Source: Accumulibacter sp. (GTDB taxonomy: Bacteria > Pseudomonadota > Gammaproteobacteria > Burkholderiales > Rhodocyclaceae). From it: 6,246 bases of DNA. Of the stretch, positions 1 through 6,215 are shown one piece after another. How positions within the stretch are numbered: the stretch's first letter is position 1; every line of letters starts with the position of its first letter. The notes beneath the pieces were generated by a model. It was not told the DNA's origin. It worked only from the letters and a program-made list of their open reading frames with translations, and did not search any database. Where the stretch lies: positions 1-6,246 of the forward strand of contig DPSD01000188.1 of assembly GCA_003538495.1 (NCBI GenBank), written 5' to 3'. The position numbers were made by a program, and so were the translations under genes.

Positions 1-272
1 CCGTGATCTATGGCCTGGGCGAGCGCTTCGACGGCAACCTGCGCAAGCGCGACCTGCTCGCCGACACGCCCTACAACACCTACACCCGGCCGGGTCTGCC
101 GCCGACGCCGATCGCCTTGCCCGGCCTCGCCTCCCTGCGGGCGGCACTGCACCCGCCAGCGACCGAGGCGCTTTACTTTGTTGCGCGCGGTGATGGCAGC
201 AGCCATTTTTCGCCTACTCTGGACGAACACAATCGGGCGGTGCGGCGCTTTCAGAAAGGTGGGAAGCCGTGA
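1..272 (+). CDS. mltG: Endolytic murein transglycosylase MltG (YceG-like), C-terminal end only
   Basis: This is the 3' end of a gene that begins upstream of the window; the reading frame enters with codons starting at base 3. MltG is an inner-membrane lytic transglycosylase that cleaves nascent peptidoglycan strands and is thought to set glycan length. The visible 90 or so residues carry the family's C-terminal signature: [18 protein letters not shown], then [20 protein letters not shown], then [13 protein letters not shown] and a final [10 protein letters not shown]. The catalytic glutamate and the N-terminal membrane anchor lie outside the window. The stop TGA overlaps the GTG start of tmk by 4 bases (GTGA, 269-272), and mltG-tmk adjacency is common in proteobacteria. 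Identification is firm from the motifs; nothing can be said about the missing N-terminal part. Confidence 0.95.
   Translation, partial: VIYGLGERFDGNLRKRDLLADTPYNTYTRPGLPPTPIALPGLASLRAALHPPATEALYFVARGDGSSHFSPTLDEHNRAVRRFQKGGKP
256..262 (+). promoter_or_regulatory. Shine-Dalgarno site for tmk
   Basis: AAGGTGG matches AAGGAGG at six of seven bases and ends 6 bases before the GTG at 269. It supports that non-ATG start, which also gives the 4-base overlap with the mltG stop. It is the clearest ribosome binding site in the window and lies inside the mltG coding region. Confidence 0.7.
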
Positions 273-907
273 ACCAGGCAAAGCCGAGCAGGCCGCGCGG
301 AAAATTCGTCACCTTCGAAGGCATCGACGGTGCCGGCAAGAGCAGCCATATCGCCGGTGCAGCGGCGCTGGTTCGCGGCCGCGGCCTGAATGTCGTGTCG
401 ACCCGCGAGCCGGGGGGCACGCCGCTGGGCGAAAAGCTGCGCGCGCTGCTGCTGCACGAAGCAATGCACCTCGAAACCGAAGCCCTGCTGATGTTCGCCG
501 CCCGCCGCGAACACCTTGAACGGGTAATCGAACCGGCCCTGGAACGCGGCGACTGGGTGATCTGCGACCGCTTCAGCGACGCCACCTACGCCTACCAGAG
601 CGGCGGGCGGGGCCTCGACCGAGGCAAGTTTGCCCAGCTTGAGCGGTGGGTACACGGTCATTTGCAGCCTGACCTGACGCTGCTCTTCGATCTGCCGTCG
701 TCGATCGCCAGCCGGCGGATCGCCGCGCAGGCACGCGAGCTGGACCGCTTCGAGCTGGAGCGTGCCGAATTCCACGAGCGCGTAAGACTGGCTTACCTCG
801 ATCGTGCGGCGGCAGCGCCGCAGCGGATACGGGTCATAGACGCCGATCAGGCGCCTGAAGCAATCACGACATTGATTCAGGAAACACTGATAAGACATTG
901 TTTATGA
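269..907 (+). CDS. tmk: Thymidylate kinase (dTMP kinase)
   Basis: Cytosolic enzyme that phosphorylates dTMP to dTDP with ATP, the essential step leading to dTTP. The 212 residues fit the family's usual length of about 205-215. The P-loop is GIDGAGKS at residues 18-25. The dTMP-binding segment [14 protein letters not shown] is at 45-58, and the DR(F/Y) motif reads [18 protein letters not shown] at 99-116. A strand ending [11 protein letters not shown] is at 133-143. The LID region follows (about 149-164, RELDRFELE), with arginines there rather than in the P-loop, as in the E. coli-type enzyme. The start is GTG, supported by a good Shine-Dalgarno site and a 4-base overlap with mltG. The stop overlaps the ATG of holB by 4 bases (ATGA, 904-907), pointing to translational coupling. 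All key motifs are intact. Confidence 0.97.
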   Translation: MNQAKPSRPRGKFVTFEGIDGAGKSSHIAGAAALVRGRGLNVVSTREPGGTPLGEKLRALLLHEAMHLETEALLMFAARREHLERVIEPALERGDWVICDRFSDATYAYQSGGRGLDRGKFAQLERWVHGHLQPDLTLLFDLPSSIASRRIAAQARELDRFELERAEFHERVRLAYLDRAAAAPQRIRVIDADQAPEAITTLIQETLIRHCL

Positions 908-1935
908 ATATCATTGAACTTCACGAGAGCGCATGGCAGCAACTCGCCGCGAGGCGCGAGCAACTGCCGCATGCACTACTGCTTTCAGGTCCGCGCGGAA
1001 TCGGAAAATTCGATCTGGCGCGCCGCTTCGCCGAGTCGCTGCTCTGCGAAGACCTCGGCGATGGGAGCAGGGCTTGTGGCGCCTGTCCGGCCTGCGGCTG
1101 GCTCGCGCAAGGCAACCACCCGGATCTGCGTGTCCTGCAGCCGAATGCGCTCGTCGAAGGCGAAGTCACCGAGGCGGGTGACGGCGAAGAGGCGGGCAAG
1201 AAAAAAGCCAGTCTGCAGATCACCATCGATCAGGTGCGCGCGCTCGACGAGTTCCTGCATGTCGGCACCCACCGCCAGAGAGCGCGCGTGGTGCTGCTCA
1301 ATCCGGCCGAGGCGATGAATCGCGCGACCGCCAACGCAATTCTTAAATCACTTGAGGAACCAATCGCAGGCACCCTGTTTATATTGATTTCTAGCGAACC
1401 TTCGCGCCTGCTGCCGACGATTCGCAGCCGCTGCCAGTCGATCCCAGTGCAAGTGCCGGCGCGTGCCACGGCCAGCGAGTGGCTGCGTCAGGCCGGCGTC
1501 AGCGACGGTGAGCAATCCCTGGCGCTCGCCGGCGGTTCGCCGCTGCTGGCTCTCGAACTCGGCGGCAAGAACGAGTGCATCCTGCTCGATGCACTGATCG
1601 CGCAGGTATCGCGCGGCCGGGACCTCGAACCACTGGCCGCAGCGGCCATCCTCGACAAGACCGTCAAGGCAGAAAAGCGCCCGGCGCCATTGAAGCGAAC
1701 GGTCGACTGGGTACAGAAATGGCTGTTCGATCTGACCCTGGCCAGCGCGGGCCTGCCGCCACGCTATTTTCTGGCGCAGGCGTCGCTGCTGCAACGTCTG
1801 GCGAAGGCCACCGACGCCCGCAAGCTCTTGGCATTCAACCGAAAGGCGATACAATACAAAGCCCAGTGCGAACAGCCGGTCAATAGCCGTTTGTTTCTCG
1901 AAGAGTTTTTCCTGAATTACGCCAAGCTTTTCTGA
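904..1935 (+). CDS. holB: DNA polymerase III subunit delta' (clamp-loader subunit)
   Basis: Delta' is the stator of the clamp loader that places the beta sliding clamp on primed DNA. I choose the ATG at 904 (343 residues), which overlaps the tmk stop by 4 bases; a TTG at 898 is in frame but less likely. Seen: SGPRGIGK at residues 28-35 (P-loop-like, next residue F rather than S/T), zinc-module cysteines 48, 58, 61 and 64 (C-x9-CGACPAC), then GNHPDL at 70-75. The [20 protein letters not shown] stretch is at 133-152, and the SRC motif lies in PTIRSRCQS at 171-179. Residues about 83-102 are a charged, low-complexity insert rich in E, G and K between the zinc module and QITIDQVR. The C-terminal third matches the weakly conserved collar domain by position only. 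No clear Shine-Dalgarno site precedes the ATG, so coupling to tmk is likely. Confidence 0.95.
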   Translation: MNIIELHESAWQQLAARREQLPHALLLSGPRGIGKFDLARRFAESLLCEDLGDGSRACGACPACGWLAQGNHPDLRVLQPNALVEGEVTEAGDGEEAGKKKASLQITIDQVRALDEFLHVGTHRQRARVVLLNPAEAMNRATANAILKSLEEPIAGTLFILISSEPSRLLPTIRSRCQSIPVQVPARATASEWLRQAGVSDGEQSLALAGGSPLLALELGGKNECILLDALIAQVSRGRDLEPLAAAAILDKTVKAEKRPAPLKRTVDWVQKWLFDLTLASAGLPPRYFLAQASLLQRLAKATDARKLLAFNRKAIQYKAQCEQPVNSRLFLEEFFLNYAKLF

Positions 1936-1942
1936 ACTTCCC

Positions 1943-1946
1943 GAGG
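1943..1946 (+). promoter_or_regulatory. Weak Shine-Dalgarno site for pilZ
   Basis: GAGG sits 4 bases before the ATG at 1951, in the 15-base gap after holB. The spacing is short, but it is the only candidate, and it supports the 1951 start. Confidence 0.4.
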
Positions 1947-1950
1947 CGAT

Positions 1951-2331
1951 ATGTCCGAAGCAGACAGCCGCAAGCCAGCGTCAGCAGCGCCGCCACGGCC
2001 GAGCGTCTTGTCACTGAACATCAACTCGAAATCGGCGCTGTACGCGGCGTATATGCCGCTCCTGCGCCACGGAGGAATTTTCATTCCGACCACTCGTAAC
2101 TATTCGATCGGTGACGAGGTGTTCATGCTGTTGTCGCTGATCGACGACCCGGCAAAACTGCCGATTGCCGGGACGGTGGTCTGGATTACCCCGGTCGGCG
2201 CTCAGAACAACAAGGCGCAGGGCATCGGTGTGCACTTCAATAACGACGAAGGCGGACTCGAAGCCCGACGGCGCATCGAAGGCCTCCTCGGCGGCGTGAT
2301 GCAGTCCGGCCGCCCGACGCACACCATCTGA
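1951..2331 (+). CDS. pilZ: Type IV pilus assembly protein PilZ
   Basis: Small cytosolic protein (126 residues) needed for type IV pilus biogenesis and twitching. In characterised systems it works with FimX and the assembly ATPase PilB. After a proline/alanine-rich N-terminal tail (residues 1-18) the sequence follows the founding PilZ closely: SVLSLNINSKSALYAAYMPL, HGGIFIPTTRNYSIGDEVFM, then PIAGTVVWITPVGAQ, GIGVHFN and the C-terminal SGRPTHTI. The canonical cyclic-di-GMP contacts of other PilZ-domain proteins, an N-terminal RxxxR and a (D/N)xSxxG, are not visible. This is expected for true PilZ, which is known not to bind the nucleotide itself. The gene follows holB by 15 bases and precedes tatD by 4, the order known from Pseudomonas. 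It implies that the organism makes type IV pili, although no other pilus gene is in the window. Confidence 0.95.
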   Translation: MSEADSRKPASAAPPRPSVLSLNINSKSALYAAYMPLLRHGGIFIPTTRNYSIGDEVFMLLSLIDDPAKLPIAGTVVWITPVGAQNNKAQGIGVHFNNDEGGLEARRRIEGLLGGVMQSGRPTHTI

Positions 2332-2335
2332 CGCG

Positions 2336-3124
2336 ATGCTGATGCTCGTTGATTCGCACTGTCATATCGACTTCCCGGAGTTATCCGAAAGGATTGGGCA
2401 AGTCATTGCGTTGATGCACGACAATGATGTCGCTTGCGCCGTGTGTATCGGCGTCTCGCTCGAAGGCTTGGGAGGCGTTCTGGCGCTGGCCGAGGCCTGG
2501 CCAGCGATTCTGGCGTCGGTTGGCGTCCACCCCGAAGCGACGGGCGTGCGCGAGCCATCGGTCGCCGAACTGGTCGCCCTGGCTTGCCATCCGCGAGTCA
2601 TTGCCATCGGCGAGACCGGCCTGGATTACTACTGGCACAAGGACGCGCCGGAATGGCAGCGCGAGCGTTTCCGTACGCACATACGCGCTGCGCGCGAAGC
2701 TGAAAAGCCGCTGGTGATCCATACTCGTGAAGCCGCTGCCGACACCCTGCGGCTAATGCGCGAGGAGGGTGCCGCGGCCGCTGGCGGCGTCATGCACTGT
2801 TTCACCGAAAGCTGGGAGGTCGCCGAAGCTGCTCTGGATCAGGGGTTCTACATCTCGATGTCGGGAATCGTCACCTTCAAGAAGGCCCAGACGGTGCGCG
2901 AGGTGGCGCAGCGCGTTCCCCTCGACCGCCTGCTGGTTGAAACCGATTCACCCTACCTCTCGCCGGTACCCTACCGCGGAAAGACCAACCAACCTGGCTA
3001 CGTCAAACACGTTGCCCAAGAGGTCGCGCGCCTGCGCGGCCTGAGTTACCAGGAAGTTGTCGACGCCACGACGGACAACTTCTTCCGCCTATTCCCTGAC
3101 GCCCGTACGAAAGTTGCCCAATGA
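2336..3124 (+). CDS. tatD: TatD-family metal-dependent DNase
   Basis: A TIM-barrel metal-dependent hydrolase; characterised members are 3'-5' exonucleases or deoxyribonucleases linked to DNA repair and DNA fragmentation. All expected metal ligands are visible when counting from the ATG at 2336: H8 and H10 in DSHCHIDF, E93 in IGETGLDYY, H129 in PLVIHTRE, H154 in VMHCFTES and D204 in VETDSPYLSPVPYRGK. The GVHPE motif is at 63-67. The length of 262 is normal. An ATG at 2342 is equally plausible as the start, because families usually begin M-L-V-D-S-H, and neither has a convincing Shine-Dalgarno site. The pilZ-tatD gap is 4 bases and the stop overlaps the next gene's ATG by 4 bases (ATGA, 3121-3124). 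Paralogues such as YcfH/TatD cannot be told apart here; the holB-pilZ context favours the YcfH type. It has no link to Tat export despite the name. Confidence 0.93.
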   Translation: MLMLVDSHCHIDFPELSERIGQVIALMHDNDVACAVCIGVSLEGLGGVLALAEAWPAILASVGVHPEATGVREPSVAELVALACHPRVIAIGETGLDYYWHKDAPEWQRERFRTHIRAAREAEKPLVIHTREAAADTLRLMREEGAAAAGGVMHCFTESWEVAEAALDQGFYISMSGIVTFKKAQTVREVAQRVPLDRLLVETDSPYLSPVPYRGKTNQPGYVKHVAQEVARLRGLSYQEVVDATTDNFFRLFPDARTKVAQ

Positions 3125-3780
3125 TGAAGACTATCGCTCTGCTGTTTGCCCTGCTCCTGCCAGGTTTTGCCGTCGCCGGCGCGTATGAAGACATGGAGGA
3201 AGCGCTGATCTCGGGCAATACCGCCTGGGCCATCGAGTTGCTGGACAAGGGGATGGACGTCAACTCGGTCGACCCGGCCGGCAACACCCTGTTGATCCAG
3301 GCCGTGCAGCGCAACAACAAGGATCTCTTCGAGCACCTCCTGCAGCGCCGCGCCAGGCTGAACGTCCGTAACCGTAACGGCGAGACCGCGCTGAGCCTGG
3401 CCGCGTACAAGGGTAACCTGCCGTTCGTGCAGCGCCTCGTCGAGGCCGGCGCCGACGTCAATCTGTACGGCTGGTCGCCGCTGATCTACGCCGCTTTCAA
3501 CGGTCACAGGACGACCGTCGAATACCTGCTCAAGAAAGGTGCCAACGTCAACGCGACGACCGAGAACGGGTCGACGGCGCTGCTCTTCGCGGCACGCTTC
3601 GGACACATCGAGATCGTCAGCGTGCTGCTGCAGAACAAGGCCGACCCGAACATCGCGAACGAGACCGGGGCAACCGCCATCGACTGGGCTCTGAAGACCG
3701 AGAACACAGACATCGCCGATCTGGTGCGGAAGGCCGGCGGACGGGCAGGCACCGCAGCGGCCGGCGTCCCCTCAAGATGA
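3121..3780 (+). CDS. Exported ankyrin-repeat protein
   Basis: A 219-residue protein of unknown specific function. The N-terminus looks like a signal peptide: MMK, a hydrophobic core at about residues 5-18, and a likely cleavage after A19 (AVA/GAY) or A21. The mature protein would be periplasmic. Five to six ankyrin repeats follow: a degenerate first one at about 22-51, then 53-84, 86-115, 117-147 and 149-180, and a partial last one at 182-206. Typical repeat cores are NGETALSLAA, GADVNLYGWSPLIYAA, GANVNATTENGSTALLFAA and ADPNIANETGATAIDWAL. The repeat starting at 117 is slightly short at its beginning. The Ala/Gly-rich tail (about 205-219) looks unstructured. Ankyrin repeats bind proteins, so a periplasmic scaffold or inhibitor role is possible but inferred. 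ATG 3121 overlaps the tatD stop (ATGA); ATG 3124 is the next codon and is also possible. Its 3' end overlaps the convergent nuclease gene by 9 bases. Confidence 0.88.
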   Translation: MMKTIALLFALLLPGFAVAGAYEDMEEALISGNTAWAIELLDKGMDVNSVDPAGNTLLIQAVQRNNKDLFEHLLQRRARLNVRNRNGETALSLAAYKGNLPFVQRLVEAGADVNLYGWSPLIYAAFNGHRTTVEYLLKKGANVNATTENGSTALLFAARFGHIEIVSVLLQNKADPNIANETGATAIDWALKTENTDIADLVRKAGGRAGTAAAGVPSR

Positions 3781-5217
3781 ATAAGCGGGCAGGGGGCGAA
3801 TGCCGACCTTTCCGGCCTGCAGGACGCGACTGATGATTCGGTAGGCCTCAGGGTCGTATGGGCGGTTGGTCGGTCCGTCGGCAAGGCGTGCGTGCAAGGC
3901 ATCTTCGTTGTTCACTGTGCCGACCAGACGCCATCGGTCGATCAGGTGAATATCCTCGTGCATCCCGAAATCGTCGCGCTCGACCAGCGCCAGCGGTCCA
4001 CGGTATGGCCAGGGCTTGACCTTGAATTTAGCCAGCGCGGTCATCAGACGCGCGTCGTGCAGTGCCAGCGCTTCCTTGCCGATGCACACGCCACGGCAGC
4101 TCTTCTGCCTGTAGGCCGCGCACGCTTCGCCTCGAGCTGTATCGTCGAGACCGAGTTGCTTGTAGCACAGGCGATGAGTGTCGGCCAGTTTGCGCAAGCT
4201 GCGCAATGCCTCGCGGCGACTCGGGTACAAGCCGAACAGATCATCGGCAACGGCGAAATCGAGATCGTCAGCGAAGACGATCGCCGGTCGTAGCCCCGCT
4301 TCCCGATGCGCCTGCAGCTGCCATGAGCAGAGTTCTGCGGCTGCCGCAGCCGACCGGCCAGCGTGACGGACGGCCGGCAGATTGCTTCCAGCAGCGAACG
4401 ACAGGCGTGCCAGTTCGACCTCGTGCAGCCGCGCTCCCAGGTCCCCCGCCGCTTCGCGCCACTCGATTCGCCGGATGGCCAGCACCAAGGGCGTCTCGCG
4501 CTTGCTGGCAGCGAAGTGCGCCAGTATCTGCTGGCGCAGGTTGGCCGCCCGGCGGAGCAGCAGTAAGCCGCCTGTGTTCCCGTAAAAGGCGTACGCACCG
4601 GCCGCCTCGGGCAGGTCGTCGATTACCGCCGGATCGATCTGTGGCGGCAGGTCGGGCCGACCAACAATGGTTGCGATCGCGCGGCGGATGGTGTCCGGCG
4701 TCAATTGCGCATGCCAATGCCGCCACAGGTCCCACAAGAGTCGGGCGTCGGCGAGGGCGCGGTGGCGGCGGCCGGCAAGCGACAAACCGTGTCGGGTCAC
4801 CAGGGAGTCGAGATTGTGGCGGTGGTGCTGGGGAAAGAGCTTGCGCGAGAGCTTGACTGTGCACAGCGTCGGCGCACGGAAATCGACGCCGAGTCGCTTG
4901 AACTCGCACCTCAGGAACCCATAGTCGAAGCGGGCGTTGTGCGCAATGAGCAGGCGTCCCCGCAACTTGTCGAGCACCGTAGGCGCGAGTTGCCGAAAAG
5001 TCGGTGCTCCGTGCAGCATGGCATCGTCAATGCCGGTGAGATCGGTAATAAAGGATGAGACCGACGATTCCGGATTGACTAGGACGCTCCACTCCCTGGC
5101 GCCGCTGGGGTCAACTTCGACCAGGCCGATTTCAATGATCCGATCATTCGCGAAATTGGCGCCACTGGTTTCAAGATCGACAAAGACCAGCGGTTCGGGA
5201 GCGAGAACGGAGTTCAT
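3772..5217 (-). CDS. DEDDh 3'-5' exonuclease fused to a degenerate GIY-YIG / UvrC-like module
   Basis: A 481-residue probable DNA processing or repair nuclease. Residues 10-170 are a DnaQ-like DEDDh exonuclease with a complete active site: D14 and E16 (VFVDLETSG), D98 (AHNARFDYGFL), and H152 and D157 (HRALADA). From about 200 a Cho/UvrC-type GIY-YIG domain begins: LPEAAGAYAFYG keeps Y209, and NLRQQILAHF keeps R228. The YIG-K segment has become LLRR (220-223), so the second tyrosine and its glycine are lost. Cysteines 351, 366, 374 and 378 lie in LCYKQLGL...CRGVCIGKE, resembling the cysteine motif of UvrC. A C-terminal block (WPYRGPLALVERDD, DRWRLVGTV) completes the architecture, which I know from betaproteobacterial proteins often labelled polymerase III epsilon. 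It is probably not the replicative proofreader. The ATG at 5217 is 25 bases after the hydrolase stop, with no clear Shine-Dalgarno site. Confidence 0.88.
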   Translation of the reverse strand: MNSVLAPEPLVFVDLETSGANFANDRIIEIGLVEVDPSGAREWSVLVNPESSVSSFITDLTGIDDAMLHGAPTFRQLAPTVLDKLRGRLLIAHNARFDYGFLRCEFKRLGVDFRAPTLCTVKLSRKLFPQHHRHNLDSLVTRHGLSLAGRRHRALADARLLWDLWRHWHAQLTPDTIRRAIATIVGRPDLPPQIDPAVIDDLPEAAGAYAFYGNTGGLLLLRRAANLRQQILAHFAASKRETPLVLAIRRIEWREAAGDLGARLHEVELARLSFAAGSNLPAVRHAGRSAAAAAELCSWQLQAHREAGLRPAIVFADDLDFAVADDLFGLYPSRREALRSLRKLADTHRLCYKQLGLDDTARGEACAAYRQKSCRGVCIGKEALALHDARLMTALAKFKVKPWPYRGPLALVERDDFGMHEDIHLIDRWRLVGTVNNEDALHARLADGPTNRPYDPEAYRIISRVLQAGKVGIRPLPAYSS

Positions 5218-5242
5218 CGGTGGTGGCCGGCAGCCATGCGGC

Positions 5243-6127
5243 TCAGCGCTCCGACGACTGTGCGATGGCGGCGATGGCTTCCGCGAACACCTCGGTCAAG
5301 GCCAGTGGCAAGTCATGTGCCATCCCTTCGATCACCTGCATTTTGGCACCCGGAATGTGCGCGGCGACGTCGTAACCACAGGCCACCGGAATCAGCGGAT
5401 CGTCGGCGCCGTGCAGGACCAGCGTCGGCGCGCTGATCGTTCGCAGCAGGGCACGACGATCACCGCTGGCCAGAAAGGCCGCCAGTTGGCGGGCGACGCC
5501 GCGAGGGTGGAAGTTTCGCTCATGCTCGTCGACCAGGGTCTCGCGTAAGCGCTGCGGACAACTGGGGAATTCGGGGCTGGCGACGGCCAGTTGCCGCCTG
5601 AGGGCGTCTTCTACCAGAGCTTCCTTGTCCCGCGTTGCCGGCAAGGGGGCCAGCAAGGCGCGCGAAGCCTGCTCCGTCGGCGGTGGCAGGTCCGGATTGC
5701 CGCTGGTGGACATGATCGAGGTCAGCGACAGGGTGCGCTGCGGATAAGCCGCGGCAACGATTTGGGCGATGGCGCCACCCATCGACGCGCCGACGATGTG
5801 CGCCCGCTCGATCGACAGCGCGTCGAGCAGGCCGATGCTGTCGGCTGCCATGTCGGCGAGCGAGTATGGAACCGTCAGCGGCAGGCCACTGCGCAGCGCT
5901 TGGCCAACATCCGGAACGTCCGCGTCATCGATCTTGCTCGACAAGCCGCAGTCACGATTGTCGAAACGAATCACGCGGTAAGCACGTTCTACGAGGGCCT
6001 CGCAGAGCTCGATATTCCAACGGCTCAACTGCGCGCCCAGGCCCATGATCAGCAGGATGGCCGGCGCGGACGCCGAGCCAAATCCTTCGTACTCGATCTG
6101 CAGCTTGTTGGCAGTGATTTGTGGCAT
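5243..6127 (-). CDS. Alpha/beta hydrolase (esterase-like), substrate unknown
   Basis: A 294-residue single-domain alpha/beta-hydrolase, probably cytosolic, as no signal peptide is visible from the chosen ATG. The catalytic triad is readable: nucleophile S115 in the elbow GASMGG (113-118), acid D243 in HGADDPLIP, and H271 in EGMAHDLP. LLIMGLGAQLSRW at 25-37 supplies the oxyanion-hole region, and VIRFDNRDCGLSS at 52-64 is the block typical of the group that includes aclacinomycin/rhodomycin methylesterase-like hydrolases. A cap region lies at about 143-215. The substrate cannot be read from the sequence. I prefer the ATG at 6127, where family similarity begins. The frame stays open to a TTG at 6208, but those extra 27 residues are proline/serine-rich, unlike the family, and would start inside the putative promoter. 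The exonuclease fusion gene follows 25 bases downstream, so the two are probably co-transcribed. Confidence 0.9.
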   Translation of the reverse strand: MPQITANKLQIEYEGFGSASAPAILLIMGLGAQLSRWNIELCEALVERAYRVIRFDNRDCGLSSKIDDADVPDVGQALRSGLPLTVPYSLADMAADSIGLLDALSIERAHIVGASMGGAIAQIVAAAYPQRTLSLTSIMSTSGNPDLPPPTEQASRALLAPLPATRDKEALVEDALRRQLAVASPEFPSCPQRLRETLVDEHERNFHPRGVARQLAAFLASGDRRALLRTISAPTLVLHGADDPLIPVACGYDVAAHIPGAKMQVIEGMAHDLPLALTEVFAEAIAAIAQSSER

Positions 6128-6179
6128 TGGCAGCGCAGGCCGAGAGGGAAGGGGCGCCGACTGAAGCGCCAGCCCCGGC

Positions 6180-6208
6180 AATCTACCACTCGATCGCCAG
6201 TGCGGCAA
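6180..6208 (-). promoter_or_regulatory. Putative sigma70-type promoter of the hydrolase-nuclease unit
   Basis: On the minus strand TTGCCG (6203-6208; 4 of 6 to TTGACA) and TAGATT (6180-6185; 4 of 6 to TATAAT) are separated by exactly 17 bases. Transcription would start near 6173, leaving a leader of roughly 45 bases before the ATG at 6127. The match is moderate and found by eye; such matches also occur by chance, but the position and spacing are right. Confidence 0.4.
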
Positions 6209-6215
6209 ATGAAGT

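Noticed and set aside
251..898. Long open frame of 215 codons on the minus strand, opposite tmk
   Set aside because: It is antisense to a fully recognisable thymidylate kinase, has no recognisable motif, and long antisense frames are common in GC-rich coding DNA.
898..903. TTG start at 898 for holB
   Set aside because: The ATG at 904 is two codons later and makes the common ATGA overlap with the tmk stop; TTG is rarer and has no ribosome binding site either.
3046..3606. Minus-strand open frame of 186 codons opposite the tatD end and the ankyrin gene
   Set aside because: Its composition mirrors the ankyrin repeats on the other strand, and no protein family is recognisable. The plus-strand genes explain the region.
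3735..3775. Possible terminator hairpin (GGACG ... CGTCC) at the end of the ankyrin gene
   Set aside because: The paired arms are only about 5 bases with a long loop and no following T-run; in DNA this GC-rich such pairs are expected by chance.
4062..4856. Plus-strand open frame of 264 codons inside the nuclease gene
   Set aside because: It is very rich in Arg, Pro, Ala and Gly, typical of an out-of-frame shadow; the minus strand carries a clear DEDDh exonuclease through it.
6128..6208. N-terminal extension of the hydrolase from the TTG at 6208
   Set aside because: The 27 extra residues are proline/serine-rich and unlike the family, the start is a rare codon, and it would overlap the putative promoter. 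The ATG at 6127 sits right where the domain begins.
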